Below are positions 1-5,415 of a stretch of 10,145 nt of DNA, in pieces; the first letter of the stretch is position 1, and the number at the start of each line of letters is the position of its first letter. Where the stretch lies: assembly GCA_903890885.1 (NCBI GenBank), contig CAITCX010000482.1, positions 1 to 10,145 of the forward strand, given 5' to 3'. The notes under the pieces were generated by a model that saw only the letters and a list, made by a program, of their open reading frames with translations, ran no database searches and had not been told where the DNA came from. The translations under genes were made by a program, and so were the position numbers. This stretch comes from an uncultured Dehalococcoidia bacterium. GTDB taxonomy: Bacteria > Chloroflexota > Dehalococcoidia > Dehalococcoidales > UBA3254.

Positions 1-395
1 CCCTTTTCAAATTCAATACCGGCATAGAGGTCTTCCGTGTTTTCCCGGACAACAATGATGTTCACATCTTTGTAGCGGGTGGGGACGCCAGGATAGATGC
101 GGCAGGGACGCAGACAGGCATAAAGGTCCAGCTTCTTTCGCAGCGCTACATTGACGCTGCGAAAACCCACCCCAATAGGCGTTGTAACGGGGCCTTTCAA
201 GGCTATTTTGTTCTTTTTTATGGACTCGATTACTGAATCCGGCAGTGGGGTACCGTATTTTTCCATAACACCGGCGCCGGCTTCGGCGATTTCCCATTCA
301 AATTTTAACCCGGTAGCTTCCAGCACCCGCCGGGCAGCCGTGGTAACTTCGGGCCCGGTGCCGTCTCCGGGGATAAGGGTAACAGTATACACCAT
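1..395 (-). CDS. icd: NAD-type isocitrate/homoisocitrate dehydrogenase, N-terminal 131 residues (cut by window edge)
   Basis: Beta-decarboxylating dehydrogenase that oxidises a 2-hydroxy-3-carboxy acid to a 2-oxo acid and CO2 in the cytoplasm, most likely isocitrate to 2-oxoglutarate. Seen: the nucleotide-fold start VTLIPGDGTGPEV (residues 5-17), GPVTTPIG near 68-75, FRSVNVALRKKLDLYACLRP (78-97) with the Ser/Asn/Arg substrate residues, and RENTEDLYAG (117-126). In this family RENTE-LYAG marks isocitrate and homoisocitrate dehydrogenases, whereas isopropylmalate dehydrogenases carry REL-GGIYFG, so LeuB is unlikely. The ATG at 395 is preceded by GGGAG about 9 nt upstream, in the 17-nt gap after the small hydro-lyase subunit, so it is the last seen gene of that operon. 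The C-terminal part lies outside the window. Homoisocitrate specificity cannot be excluded. Confidence 0.88.
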   Translation of the reverse strand, partial: MVYTVTLIPGDGTGPEVTTAARRVLEATGLKFEWEIAEAGAGVMEKYGTPLPDSVIESIKKNKIALKGPVTTPIGVGFRSVNVALRKKLDLYACLRPCRIYPGVPTRYKDVNIIVVRENTEDLYAGIEFEK

Positions 396-412
396 ATTGT
401 TAAACTCCCGTG

Positions 413-907
413 CTACAATTTAAAATCACCGTACTTTTTGATATAAGGCAGCAGGCCTCCTTCATTGAGAATGTTGAGCATAACCGGCGGGATCTTGCCG
501 AAAGTGAGACTGCGCCCGTTGGTGAGGTCCTGGATATTCCCTGCCGCCAGGTCTACTTCCAGCTCATCTCCTTCATCTATTAAGGACGTTTCGCAAATTA
601 ATATCGGCAATCCTTGATTGATCGAATTACGAAAAAAAATTCTCGCCACCGATTTCGCCAAAATGGCGCTGACGCCGGCCATTTTAATGACCAGCGGCGC
701 ATGTTCCCGGCTGGAACCCAGACCGAAATTGCTACCGCCAACTACAAAATCGCCCTTTTTCACTTTAGAAGCGAAGGTCGGGTCGGCATCTTCCAGGACA
801 TGTTTGGCCAGTTCAGGCAGGTTGCTGCGCAGGCCGGCCAGCCTGCCTGGGACGATTAAATCCGTGGAAATATTATCACCAAACTTAAAAGTTTTACCTT
901 TCAACAT
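413..907 (-). CDS. LeuD-type small subunit of aconitase-family hydro-lyase (swivel domain)
   Basis: Small subunit of a two-subunit [4Fe-4S] hydro-lyase that isomerises a tricarboxylic or malate-type acid with the large subunit encoded just upstream. At 164 residues it has the usual length for the archaeal-type LeuD group. Seen: FGDNISTDLIVPGR (9-22), GGSNFGLGSSREHAP (57-71) with the substrate-binding GxGSSREHA signature, and FFRNSINQGLPIL (91-103). After PGR the residues are LAGLRSN, not the YLRT reported for homoaconitase or YLV(Y/M) for isopropylmalate isomerase, so specificity is open. The neighbouring isocitrate-type dehydrogenase favours an aconitase role. ATG at 907 directly follows the large-subunit TAA with no gap; GAGAGG lies about 11 nt upstream. 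Default annotation would be leuD. Confidence 0.9.
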   Translation of the reverse strand: MLKGKTFKFGDNISTDLIVPGRLAGLRSNLPELAKHVLEDADPTFASKVKKGDFVVGGSNFGLGSSREHAPLVIKMAGVSAILAKSVARIFFRNSINQGLPILICETSLIDEGDELEVDLAAGNIQDLTNGRSLTFGKIPPVMLNILNEGGLLPYIKKYGDFKL

Positions 908-2161
908 TTAGAGTACCTCTCGTGGATCAGTTATTTCGCCGCAAATAGCGGTGGCTGCCGCCGTAGCCGCGCTGGACAGATAGATGAAAGAGTCAGGATT
1001 CCCCATGCGGCCTTTGAAATTCCTGTTAGCAGTAGAAAGACAGGTTTCCCCGTTGCCCAACACACCCTGATGCAATCCCAAACAGGCTCCGCAGCCAGGA
1101 GGCAAAATAATAGCTCCTGCCTCAATCAAGGTAGAAATATAACCCTTCTTTATGGCTTCCAGCAAGACAGCTTTGGAGGCCGGGCCAACTATCAAACGGG
1201 TTTCCGGATGACGTTTTCTGCCTTTTAAAATGGAAGCTGCCAGGGCCATATCTTCCACCCGCCCGTTTGTGCAGGTGCCAATAAAGACCTGCTGGATTTT
1301 TGTGCCCTTCAAAGAGCGGGCTGTCGCGGTATTATCCACAGTGTGTGGTTTGGCCACTGTCGGTTCAAGCTGATTCAGATCAACAACAATAGTTTGTTCA
1401 TAAACGGCATAGGAGTCCGCCGCCAGCGGCTGATAATCATGAACTCTGCCTCGTGCTTCAAGGTAGTCACGGGTCAATTTATCTGATTGGAACAGGCCTA
1501 CTTTGGCTCCGGCCTCTACTGCCATATTGGAAATTGTCAGCCGGTCATTGACGGGCATGCGGTCTACAGCTTCCCCAGCAAACTCCAGCGACTTGTAGGT
1601 AGCGCCATCAGCGCCTATCTTACCTATAAGGTGCAATATCAAATCTTTGGCATAAACCCCCATACAGAAATCGCCGACCAGTTGTATTTTGAAAGTTTCC
1701 GGCACCCTGAACCAGGTCTTTCCCAAGGCCATAGCGATCGCCACATCCGAGGAACCCATACCGGTAGCAAAAGCGCCCAGACCGCCAGCCATGACGGTGT
1801 GAGAATCAGCCCCTACTATTATATCACCCGGTTTGGCATAATTTTCTGCCACAATCTGGTGACAGACGCCCTCACCCACATCCGAAAGCTTGACACCGGT
1901 CTGGCGGGCAAACTGGCGAAGAAACATCTGATCATTGGACAGCGCCGATTGAGGACTGGGGGCAGCATGGTCTATAAACAAAATAGTTTTCTCCGGCTGG
2001 GCCGCCTCTTTTATGCCGCTCTCCATAAATTGGCGGGCGGTAAGAGGGCCGGTGGTATCTTGAACAAAAACCAGATTGACTTTAGATATCACGATATCGC
2101 CAGTTTTGGCATCAGTGTCTGAGGAATTGCTTAATATTTTTTCAGCTAAAGTTTTCCCCAT
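908..2161 (-). CDS. LeuC-type large subunit of aconitase-family hydro-lyase ([4Fe-4S])
   Basis: Catalytic iron-sulfur subunit partnering the downstream small subunit. At 417 residues it matches the archaeal-type LeuC/homoaconitase length (about 418-420). Seen: GADSHT (117-122), IGTCTNGR with cluster ligand Cys297, PPGCGACLG with ligands Cys357 and Cys360, and ANRNFKGRMG (378-387). The start is placed at the ATG at 2161 (MGKTLAEKI), because GAGGATGG lies 8-11 nt upstream and family members begin with this segment. An in-frame ATG at 2185 has no ribosome binding site and would add eight unrelated residues. A promoter at 2211-2240 fits. Linkage to an isocitrate-type dehydrogenase rather than leuA/leuB suggests citrate (aconitase) or homocitrate as substrate. 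Isopropylmalate isomerase remains possible. Confidence 0.92.
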   Translation of the reverse strand: MGKTLAEKILSNSSDTDAKTGDIVISKVNLVFVQDTTGPLTARQFMESGIKEAAQPEKTILFIDHAAPSPQSALSNDQMFLRQFARQTGVKLSDVGEGVCHQIVAENYAKPGDIIVGADSHTVMAGGLGAFATGMGSSDVAIAMALGKTWFRVPETFKIQLVGDFCMGVYAKDLILHLIGKIGADGATYKSLEFAGEAVDRMPVNDRLTISNMAVEAGAKVGLFQSDKLTRDYLEARGRVHDYQPLAADSYAVYEQTIVVDLNQLEPTVAKPHTVDNTATARSLKGTKIQQVFIGTCTNGRVEDMALAASILKGRKRHPETRLIVGPASKAVLLEAIKKGYISTLIEAGAIILPPGCGACLGLHQGVLGNGETCLSTANRNFKGRMGNPDSFIYLSSAATAAATAICGEITDPREVL

Positions 2162-2210
2162 AATAATACCATCCTCACTGGGCATTTAAAAAAAGCTTCA
2201 TAATAAGACT

Positions 2211-2240
2211 ATCATAGCACACCGTTTCAGCCAGCGACAA
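2211..2240 (-). promoter_or_regulatory. Sigma70-type promoter of the hydro-lyase/dehydrogenase operon
   Basis: On the minus strand, TTGTCG (2240-2235, 4/6 to consensus) is followed after 18 nt by TATGAT (2216-2211, 5/6), with TGC directly before it forming an extended -10. The expected start near 2204 leaves about 43 nt of leader before the ATG at 2161. A 6-bp inverted repeat CAAAGT/ACTTTG (2258-2263 / 2271-2276) sits about 18 nt upstream of the -35 box and could bind a regulator. Confidence 0.6.
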
Positions 2241-2296
2241 ATAGTTTTAAGGTGCTACAAAGTCGTTTAAACTTTGGAATAAAATACTTAAGATGG

Positions 2297-2429
2297 GCTG
2301 ACTGATACCCGAAAGCTTTCAGAGGCGGAGGCTTTCAAAGACAACCCAACAAGATATTTGCTCAGGAGAGCAAATAATAGAATATGCCTACTTTTTCGGC
2401 TGTTATCAAGGTCTCAAAGTCCAGTCAGC
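2297..2429. other. Non-coding stretch with nested inverted repeats, possible structured RNA
   Basis: Positions 2162-2508 hold no convincing gene. Within them GCTGACTG (2297-2304) is perfectly complementary to CAGTCAGC (2422-2429), enclosing a 9-bp hairpin TATTTGCTC-AGGA-GAGCAAATA (2355-2376) and a GAAAGC/GCTTTC pair (2311-2316 / 2331-2336). The layout resembles a closing stem with internal hairpins. Neither orientation matches a riboswitch or housekeeping RNA I know (SRP RNA, 6S, RNase P, tmRNA, T-box and common riboswitch cores were considered). On the minus strand it lies between the DUF5679 gene and the promoter of the next operon, so it may only be an untranslated tail. The strand is undecided. 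Confidence 0.3.
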
Positions 2430-2440
2430 GTAGTAAAATC

Positions 2441-2459
2441 ATTTGGCGAAAAACCAAAT
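2441..2459 (-). terminator. Possible weak terminator after the DUF5679 gene
   Basis: ATTTGG (2441-2446) pairs with CCAAAT (2454-2459) across a 7-nt loop, about 50 nt past the DUF5679 stop. On the minus strand the hairpin is followed by GATTTTA, a short uneven T-run. The stem is short, so this is tentative. Confidence 0.3.
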
Positions 2460-2508
2460 ACGCACAACGGACATCAGGCCTCGCTTTTTTAATACGGCGC
2501 AGATAAGG

Positions 2509-2652
2509 TTATTTGGCCTTGCCGATCCTGAACATTTTGGTCCCGCAGGTCGGGCAAATACCCTGGGTAGCAGGCCTCATGTTTTTCATAACGATGGCCT
2601 TCGGGGTCTTCATTTCCTTCTTGGCTCGGCATTTAACACAATATGCTTGCAT
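2509..2652 (-). CDS. DUF5679 small zinc-ribbon protein (47 aa)
   Basis: A very short gene with strong support. The 47-residue product starts MQAYCVKCRAKKEMK and ends CPTCGTKMFRIGKAK. It has two CxxC pairs (Cys5/Cys8 and Cys33/Cys36) spaced as a treble-clef or rubredoxin-like zinc ribbon, with a basic middle containing ATQG. This pattern matches the small family I know as DUF5679, common in Chloroflexota, of unknown function. AGGAGG at 2659-2664 lies 6 nt before the ATG, the strongest ribosome binding site in the window, and a promoter with a perfect TTGACA lies just upstream, so high expression is likely. Such proteins often sit near ribosomes or nucleic acids, but that is only inference. It is transcribed in the same direction as the hydro-lyase operon, though a separate promoter lies between. 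Confidence 0.85.
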   Translation of the reverse strand: MQAYCVKCRAKKEMKTPKAIVMKNMRPATQGICPTCGTKMFRIGKAK

Positions 2653-2675
2653 ACTGCACCTCCTATTGATTAGGA

Positions 2676-2704
2676 ACGATAATGTATTTTATACGATATG
2701 TCAA
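2676..2704 (-). promoter_or_regulatory. Promoter of the DUF5679 gene
   Basis: On the minus strand, TTGACA (2704-2699, perfect consensus) is followed after 17 nt by TATCGT (2681-2676, 4/6). The expected transcript start near 2669 gives a leader of about 17 nt that is little more than the AGGAGG ribosome binding site. Confidence 0.65.
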
Positions 2705-2719
2705 TAGGTGCAACCAAAA

Positions 2720-2779
2720 TCGCTATAAAGGTGAAAGCGAATTAATCAAGTACATTAATTGAGGCTAATATTTATTAGC
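2720..2779. promoter_or_regulatory. Three consecutive inverted repeats in a divergent intergenic region
   Basis: Between the divergent DUF5679 and envelope genes lie TCGCT/AGCGA (2720-2724 / 2736-2740), AATTAAT-caagtac-ATTAATT (2740-2760, perfect 7-bp arms) and GCTAATA-tt-TATTAGC (2764-2779, perfect 7-bp arms). They lie upstream of both divergent promoters and could be operators. The middle and right ones are AT-rich and could partly be chance. No known regulator box is recognised. Confidence 0.35.
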
Positions 2780-2828
2780 GTCCCTCTTATTGCATCGTAA
2801 TTTAGGCCGATCGAAATATAGTTTCTAT

Positions 2829-2857
2829 TTGTCATCTAAAGACGGATAGGATATGCT
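2829..2857 (+). promoter_or_regulatory. Candidate promoter of the plus-strand envelope gene cluster
   Basis: TTGTCA (2829-2834, 5/6) is followed after 17 nt by TATGCT (2852-2857, 4/6). The expected start near 2864 would leave about 29 nt before the ATG at 2893. The -10 box overlaps the ribosome binding site spacing of a 10-codon mini-ORF at 2858-2890, so the promoter and the translated mini-ORF are competing readings of the same bases. Confidence 0.45.
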
Positions 2858-2892
2858 ATGAAAATAGCCAACTGGTTAGTTTTTATATAAAT

Positions 2893-3333
2893 ATGCTGAA
2901 AACAAAGCTATTAACAATATTGATTCTGCTCTTTGTTTTGATCTCGTTGGGTATGGGTTGCGATCGCCAGGTCATTATACGAGGCAAAGTCTATGAATGG
3001 ATCAATCCTCCTGCTGGAACCCGCAGTCGTATTTACCACAAAGGTTATACTTACCAGGGTTTACTTAATGAGGACCTGCCCACGGACGTAGATTTACAAC
3101 CTCTTAAAGACGCTGAAGTGCGCTGCTACGGAAAGATTAAAACAAACACCTTTTATTCCAACGAGGTTACTAATGCCAAAGGCGAATTTAAATTACTCAT
3201 CTCCTTAGGGCAGATCACTGAAGATTACCCAACCACTATAGAAGTCATCAAAACAGGCTATCAAAGCGTTAAGCGAGACATTGTAGATACCGGATCTGAT
3301 CACACGGTAAACGCCATATTGATAAAGGAATAG
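2893..3333 (+). CDS. Secreted/lipoprotein-like protein with a carboxypeptidase-regulatory-type beta domain
   Basis: A 146-residue protein of unrecognised function. Residues 1-22 form a signal peptide (KTK, then a Leu/Ile/Val-rich core), ending ISLGMG before Cys23, so lipid attachment and an outer-face location are likely. The lipobox is unusual: position -3 is Gly where Leu is expected. The rest looks like a transthyretin/carboxypeptidase-regulatory-like fold: a start strand VIIRGKVYEW (27-36), a middle LKDAEVRCYG, then VTNAKGEFKLLIS and a late TGYQSVKRDIV, the usual pattern of variable insertion before a TNxxGEF turn. No catalytic residues are seen. The ATG at 2893 has no ribosome binding site; translation may be coupled to a mini-ORF ending 2 nt upstream, or the mRNA may have a very short leader. 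It is the first of three plus-strand envelope genes. Confidence 0.75.
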   Translation: MLKTKLLTILILLFVLISLGMGCDRQVIIRGKVYEWINPPAGTRSRIYHKGYTYQGLLNEDLPTDVDLQPLKDAEVRCYGKIKTNTFYSNEVTNAKGEFKLLISLGQITEDYPTTIEVIKTGYQSVKRDIVDTGSDHTVNAILIKE

Positions 3334-3346
3334 ACATTCAGGGTTA

Positions 3347-3387
3347 TTGTCTCATCTTAGACAAGATTGTAATAGGCCCATTACAAT
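3347..3387 (+). promoter_or_regulatory. Tandem hairpins between two envelope genes
   Basis: Two perfect adjacent hairpins fill the 68-nt gap: TTGTCT-catctt-AGACAA (3347-3364) and ATTGTAAT-aggccc-ATTACAAT (3366-3387). The second ends 2 nt before the AGAGGA ribosome binding site of the next gene. No T-run follows, so they do not look like intrinsic terminators. They may stabilise or process the mRNA, or set the translation level of the downstream gene. Confidence 0.45.
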
Positions 3388-3401
3388 AAGAGGAAATGCA
3401 G

Positions 3402-3812
3402 ATGATCCAATCACATTCTGTTTCAATCAAGCAAAGCGATCAACTATCCAGGTTGCCTTTGATTATGGGGCTGATTGGCCTGGCTTTGATACTCTGTATG
3501 ACCGCATTGTTGTCATTTCATGATTTTCATTATTCACGTTTAAGCGGAAATGTTAAAAATGAAGGCGATCGAATCTATTTAACAAATACCAGTGATTATG
3601 AATGGAAAGACGTCCGGTTATTGCTAAATACTGACTATAAACTTAATACGCCCTCGCTATTGCCGCTTGCTGAGTACAGTCCGGAGCTATCAGAATTTGC
3701 CAAAGACGACGGTACTAAATTTGACCCGCACGTCCCTTTGGTCGACCTCTATATTACTGCTGTAACCCCGGAGAAACAGACCATCTCTAATATCTTCAAC
3801 TTCCAGAAGTAG
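3402..3812 (+). CDS. Single-span membrane protein with extracytoplasmic beta-type domain, unknown function
   Basis: A 136-residue protein I cannot assign to a named family. Residues 1-17 are polar, about 18-38 form one transmembrane segment (LPLIMGLIGLALILCMTALL), and the remainder is a soluble domain probably outside the membrane. That domain reads like a beta-sandwich of the pattern seen in many uncharacterised proteins: LTNTSDYEWKDVRLLLN (60-76), then EFAKDDGTKFDPH (98-110) and a closing strand VDLYITAV. The start is set at the second ATG (3402), because GAGGA (3390-3394) lies 7 nt upstream of it, whereas the ATG at 3396 is only 1-2 nt from that site. It follows the lipoprotein-like gene by 68 nt with two hairpins between, so it probably shares its transcript. 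No enzyme motif is visible. Confidence 0.7.
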   Translation: MIQSHSVSIKQSDQLSRLPLIMGLIGLALILCMTALLSFHDFHYSRLSGNVKNEGDRIYLTNTSDYEWKDVRLLLNTDYKLNTPSLLPLAEYSPELSEFAKDDGTKFDPHVPLVDLYITAVTPEKQTISNIFNFQK

Positions 3813-3853
3813 AAAATATTCTTCAAACGGTTGATATATAGGTAATAAAGTTG

Positions 3854-3881
3854 TTGCGTTTTCCTCTGAATGGGTTAAGAT
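3854..3881 (+). promoter_or_regulatory. Possible leaderless-type promoter of the small membrane protein gene
   Basis: TTGCGT (3854-3859) and TAAGAT (3876-3881, 4/6) are 16 nt apart. The -10-like box ends 7 nt before the ATG at 3889, which has no convincing ribosome binding site. Transcription from here would begin at or beside the start codon. Confidence 0.35.
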
Positions 3882-3888
3882 AGTTAGT

Positions 3889-4128
3889 ATGCAAGAACAT
3901 CAGCCTTACGATGCTCAGGTAAAGAAACGATTGGATCTGGTCAGAAAACAATTCAAACGCGATACAGCCGAGCAGAAAACACAGCAAACTGCAGCCCGAC
4001 GCCGCGAATGGTTGGACCGGCTGTTATGGAATAAGCAGGGTCTGGTACGCTGGGCGATCTACGTTTTTCTGATAGTGCTGGTATTGTCCGTAATCGGGGT
4101 TACTATCGCTGAAGTTCTGAAGCGTTAA
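3889..4128 (+). CDS. Small C-terminally anchored membrane protein (79 aa), unknown function
   Basis: Not recognised. Residues 1-50 are highly charged and probably helical (KKRLDLVRKQFKRD, then QKTQQTAARRREWLDRLL), followed by one transmembrane segment at about 55-74 (WAIYVFLIVLVLSVIGVTIA) and a short tail EVLKR. The abundance of Lys and Arg before the span predicts the N-terminal part in the cytoplasm, giving a tail-anchored layout. Such proteins often act as assembly or adaptor subunits, but nothing here shows which partner. It is the last of three plus-strand envelope genes, 76 nt after the previous one, and converges on the nuclease gene with 46 nt between the stop codons. A -10-like TAAGAT 7 nt before the ATG and the lack of a ribosome binding site suggest a separate, leaderless transcript. 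Confidence 0.65.
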   Translation: MQEHQPYDAQVKKRLDLVRKQFKRDTAEQKTQQTAARRREWLDRLLWNKQGLVRWAIYVFLIVLVLSVIGVTIAEVLKR

Positions 4129-4174
4129 AATGTTAAAGGTAAATTCGCCAGGTATCTCTAATGTGAATTATATT

Positions 4175-5413
4175 TCACCCTTTAGCTTTCTGTTCCTGGA
4201 TTAGCTTTTGTCCTTCTGTAAAAAGCACTTCTGCTCTCTCTGCCGGATATTTGCTGTCCAGAAAGGCCTTCAGAGCTTCTGCCGGGGTAATTCTTTCAAT
4301 AGCGCTGTGCCCCAGGCGCAGCCGTGTCTCCCGCCGGACTTCGCGGGTGATATTCAGGAAGTAAGCTTGTTTGGCCATGCTATGAATTTCGTTATCGCGC
4401 AGCCTGGTGGAGAGAGCTGATGGCAGAGAAATTTCCAACCGTACAATGGCATCCTTAATATTGTCCAGATTGTCCATGATCTTCAAAAAAACTTCATTGT
4501 TAGGTTCTAAGTCCGTCTCCTGGATATCTACATGCAGTGTGAAAAAACGGCGGGCTTTAATTGGACGAAATTCATAGGTAGTTTTCCGCTTTTTCGTACT
4601 TGCATCTACAAGGATCTCGATCAGGTAGAACCCTTTTTCATCGTTTTCATCCCCGAAATCCAGTCTTTCCAGACTTCCGGAATACACCACGGGCGGCATT
4701 TCGTTAAGGGATTGCCCTCTGTGAATATGACCCAGTGCTATATAGTCGAAAATCGGATTGGCAATACTACTGAGTAAAAGCATATGTTCCTGCCCAATGG
4801 ACATGGATTTCTCCGTGCCGAGTTTGGCATTGAGAACCCAGACATGGGCAGCCAGGATTGTAGGCAGACCAGGGTCGATTTTCTCAACCTGTTGAGCTAT
4901 GACTCCGGTCAGGACTTTCTGCAAACGCTCGTTAATTTGGGCAAAATCCAGATTTTTGGTATCTTCACGAGCTAGTAAGGCACTACGGCGGGCCCATGGC
5001 AAGGCAGCGATCTGAAGTTCTCCTGAGGGAGTAGGGATAATGTGAATACCCGGTCTACTGGCCACATAAACATTAGGGACGGCAAGAGTATCGAAAATTT
5101 CGGTTGCTGTGGCCCGGCCTAAAGCATTTGGCGAATCGTGGTTGCCAGTCACCATAAAAAGCGGAATGCCGCCCTCAGAAAGTCGTTTGATCCGCCTGGC
5201 GAACTCTCGTTGCTGGGTCTGGGAAGGCTCGCGAGTTTTATAGGCATCACCGCAGAAAAGCACCAAATCGACTTTTTCAGCCAGGGCACAATCTACTAAT
5301 CTGTCCAGCGCCTGCAAAAAGTCCTCCAGGCGTGAAGACAGGCCGCTTTCCGGATTGACATGCCCGTACGTTTCAACTCCCAGGTGCAAATCAGCGAAAT
5401 GGATGATTTTCAT
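4175..5413 (-). CDS. sbcD: SbcD/Mre11-type DNA repair exonuclease subunit
   Basis: Metal-dependent nuclease subunit of an SbcCD (Rad50-Mre11) type complex that opens hairpins and trims DNA ends. At 412 residues it is of normal length. The calcineurin-like phosphoesterase motifs appear in order: DLHLG (8-12), GDAYK (55-59, where GDLF or GDIF is usual), GNHDSP (90-95), AAHVWV (188-193) and GHIHRG (228-233); together they supply the expected Asp, Asn and His metal ligands. The C-terminal part is a capping and partner-binding region ending in a charged helix. The ATG lies 2 nt after the glycyl-tRNA synthetase stop and has no ribosome binding site of its own, so translation is probably coupled. 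The SbcC/Rad50 ATPase partner is not in the window: the next gene downstream is on the other strand. Confidence 0.85.
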   Translation of the reverse strand: MKIIHFADLHLGVETYGHVNPESGLSSRLEDFLQALDRLVDCALAEKVDLVLFCGDAYKTREPSQTQQREFARRIKRLSEGGIPLFMVTGNHDSPNALGRATATEIFDTLAVPNVYVASRPGIHIIPTPSGELQIAALPWARRSALLAREDTKNLDFAQINERLQKVLTGVIAQQVEKIDPGLPTILAAHVWVLNAKLGTEKSMSIGQEHMLLLSSIANPIFDYIALGHIHRGQSLNEMPPVVYSGSLERLDFGDENDEKGFYLIEILVDASTKKRKTTYEFRPIKARRFFTLHVDIQETDLEPNNEVFLKIMDNLDNIKDAIVRLEISLPSALSTRLRDNEIHSMAKQAYFLNITREVRRETRLRLGHSAIERITPAEALKAFLDSKYPAERAEVLFTEGQKLIQEQKAKG

Positions 5414-5415
5414 TT

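Noticed and set aside
1487..2122. A 211-codon plus-strand open frame opposite the large hydro-lyase subunit
   Set aside because: It is fully antisense to a gene with clear cluster-ligand and active-site motifs, shows no domain features, and has no ribosome binding site.
2384..2506. A 40-residue basic plus-strand frame beginning MPTFSAVIK
   Set aside because: There is no ribosome binding site and no recognisable features; it is short enough to be chance.
2443..2707. Two overlapping plus-strand frames (76 and 64 codons) over the DUF5679 locus
   Set aside because: The opposite strand carries the short gene with paired CxxC motifs, a strong ribosome binding site and a promoter, which explains the sequence better.
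4163..4178. Weak palindrome GTGAA/TTCAC between the convergent small membrane protein and nuclease genes, as a bidirectional terminator
   Set aside because: The stem is only 5 bp, overlaps the nuclease stop codon, and is not followed by a T-run on either strand.
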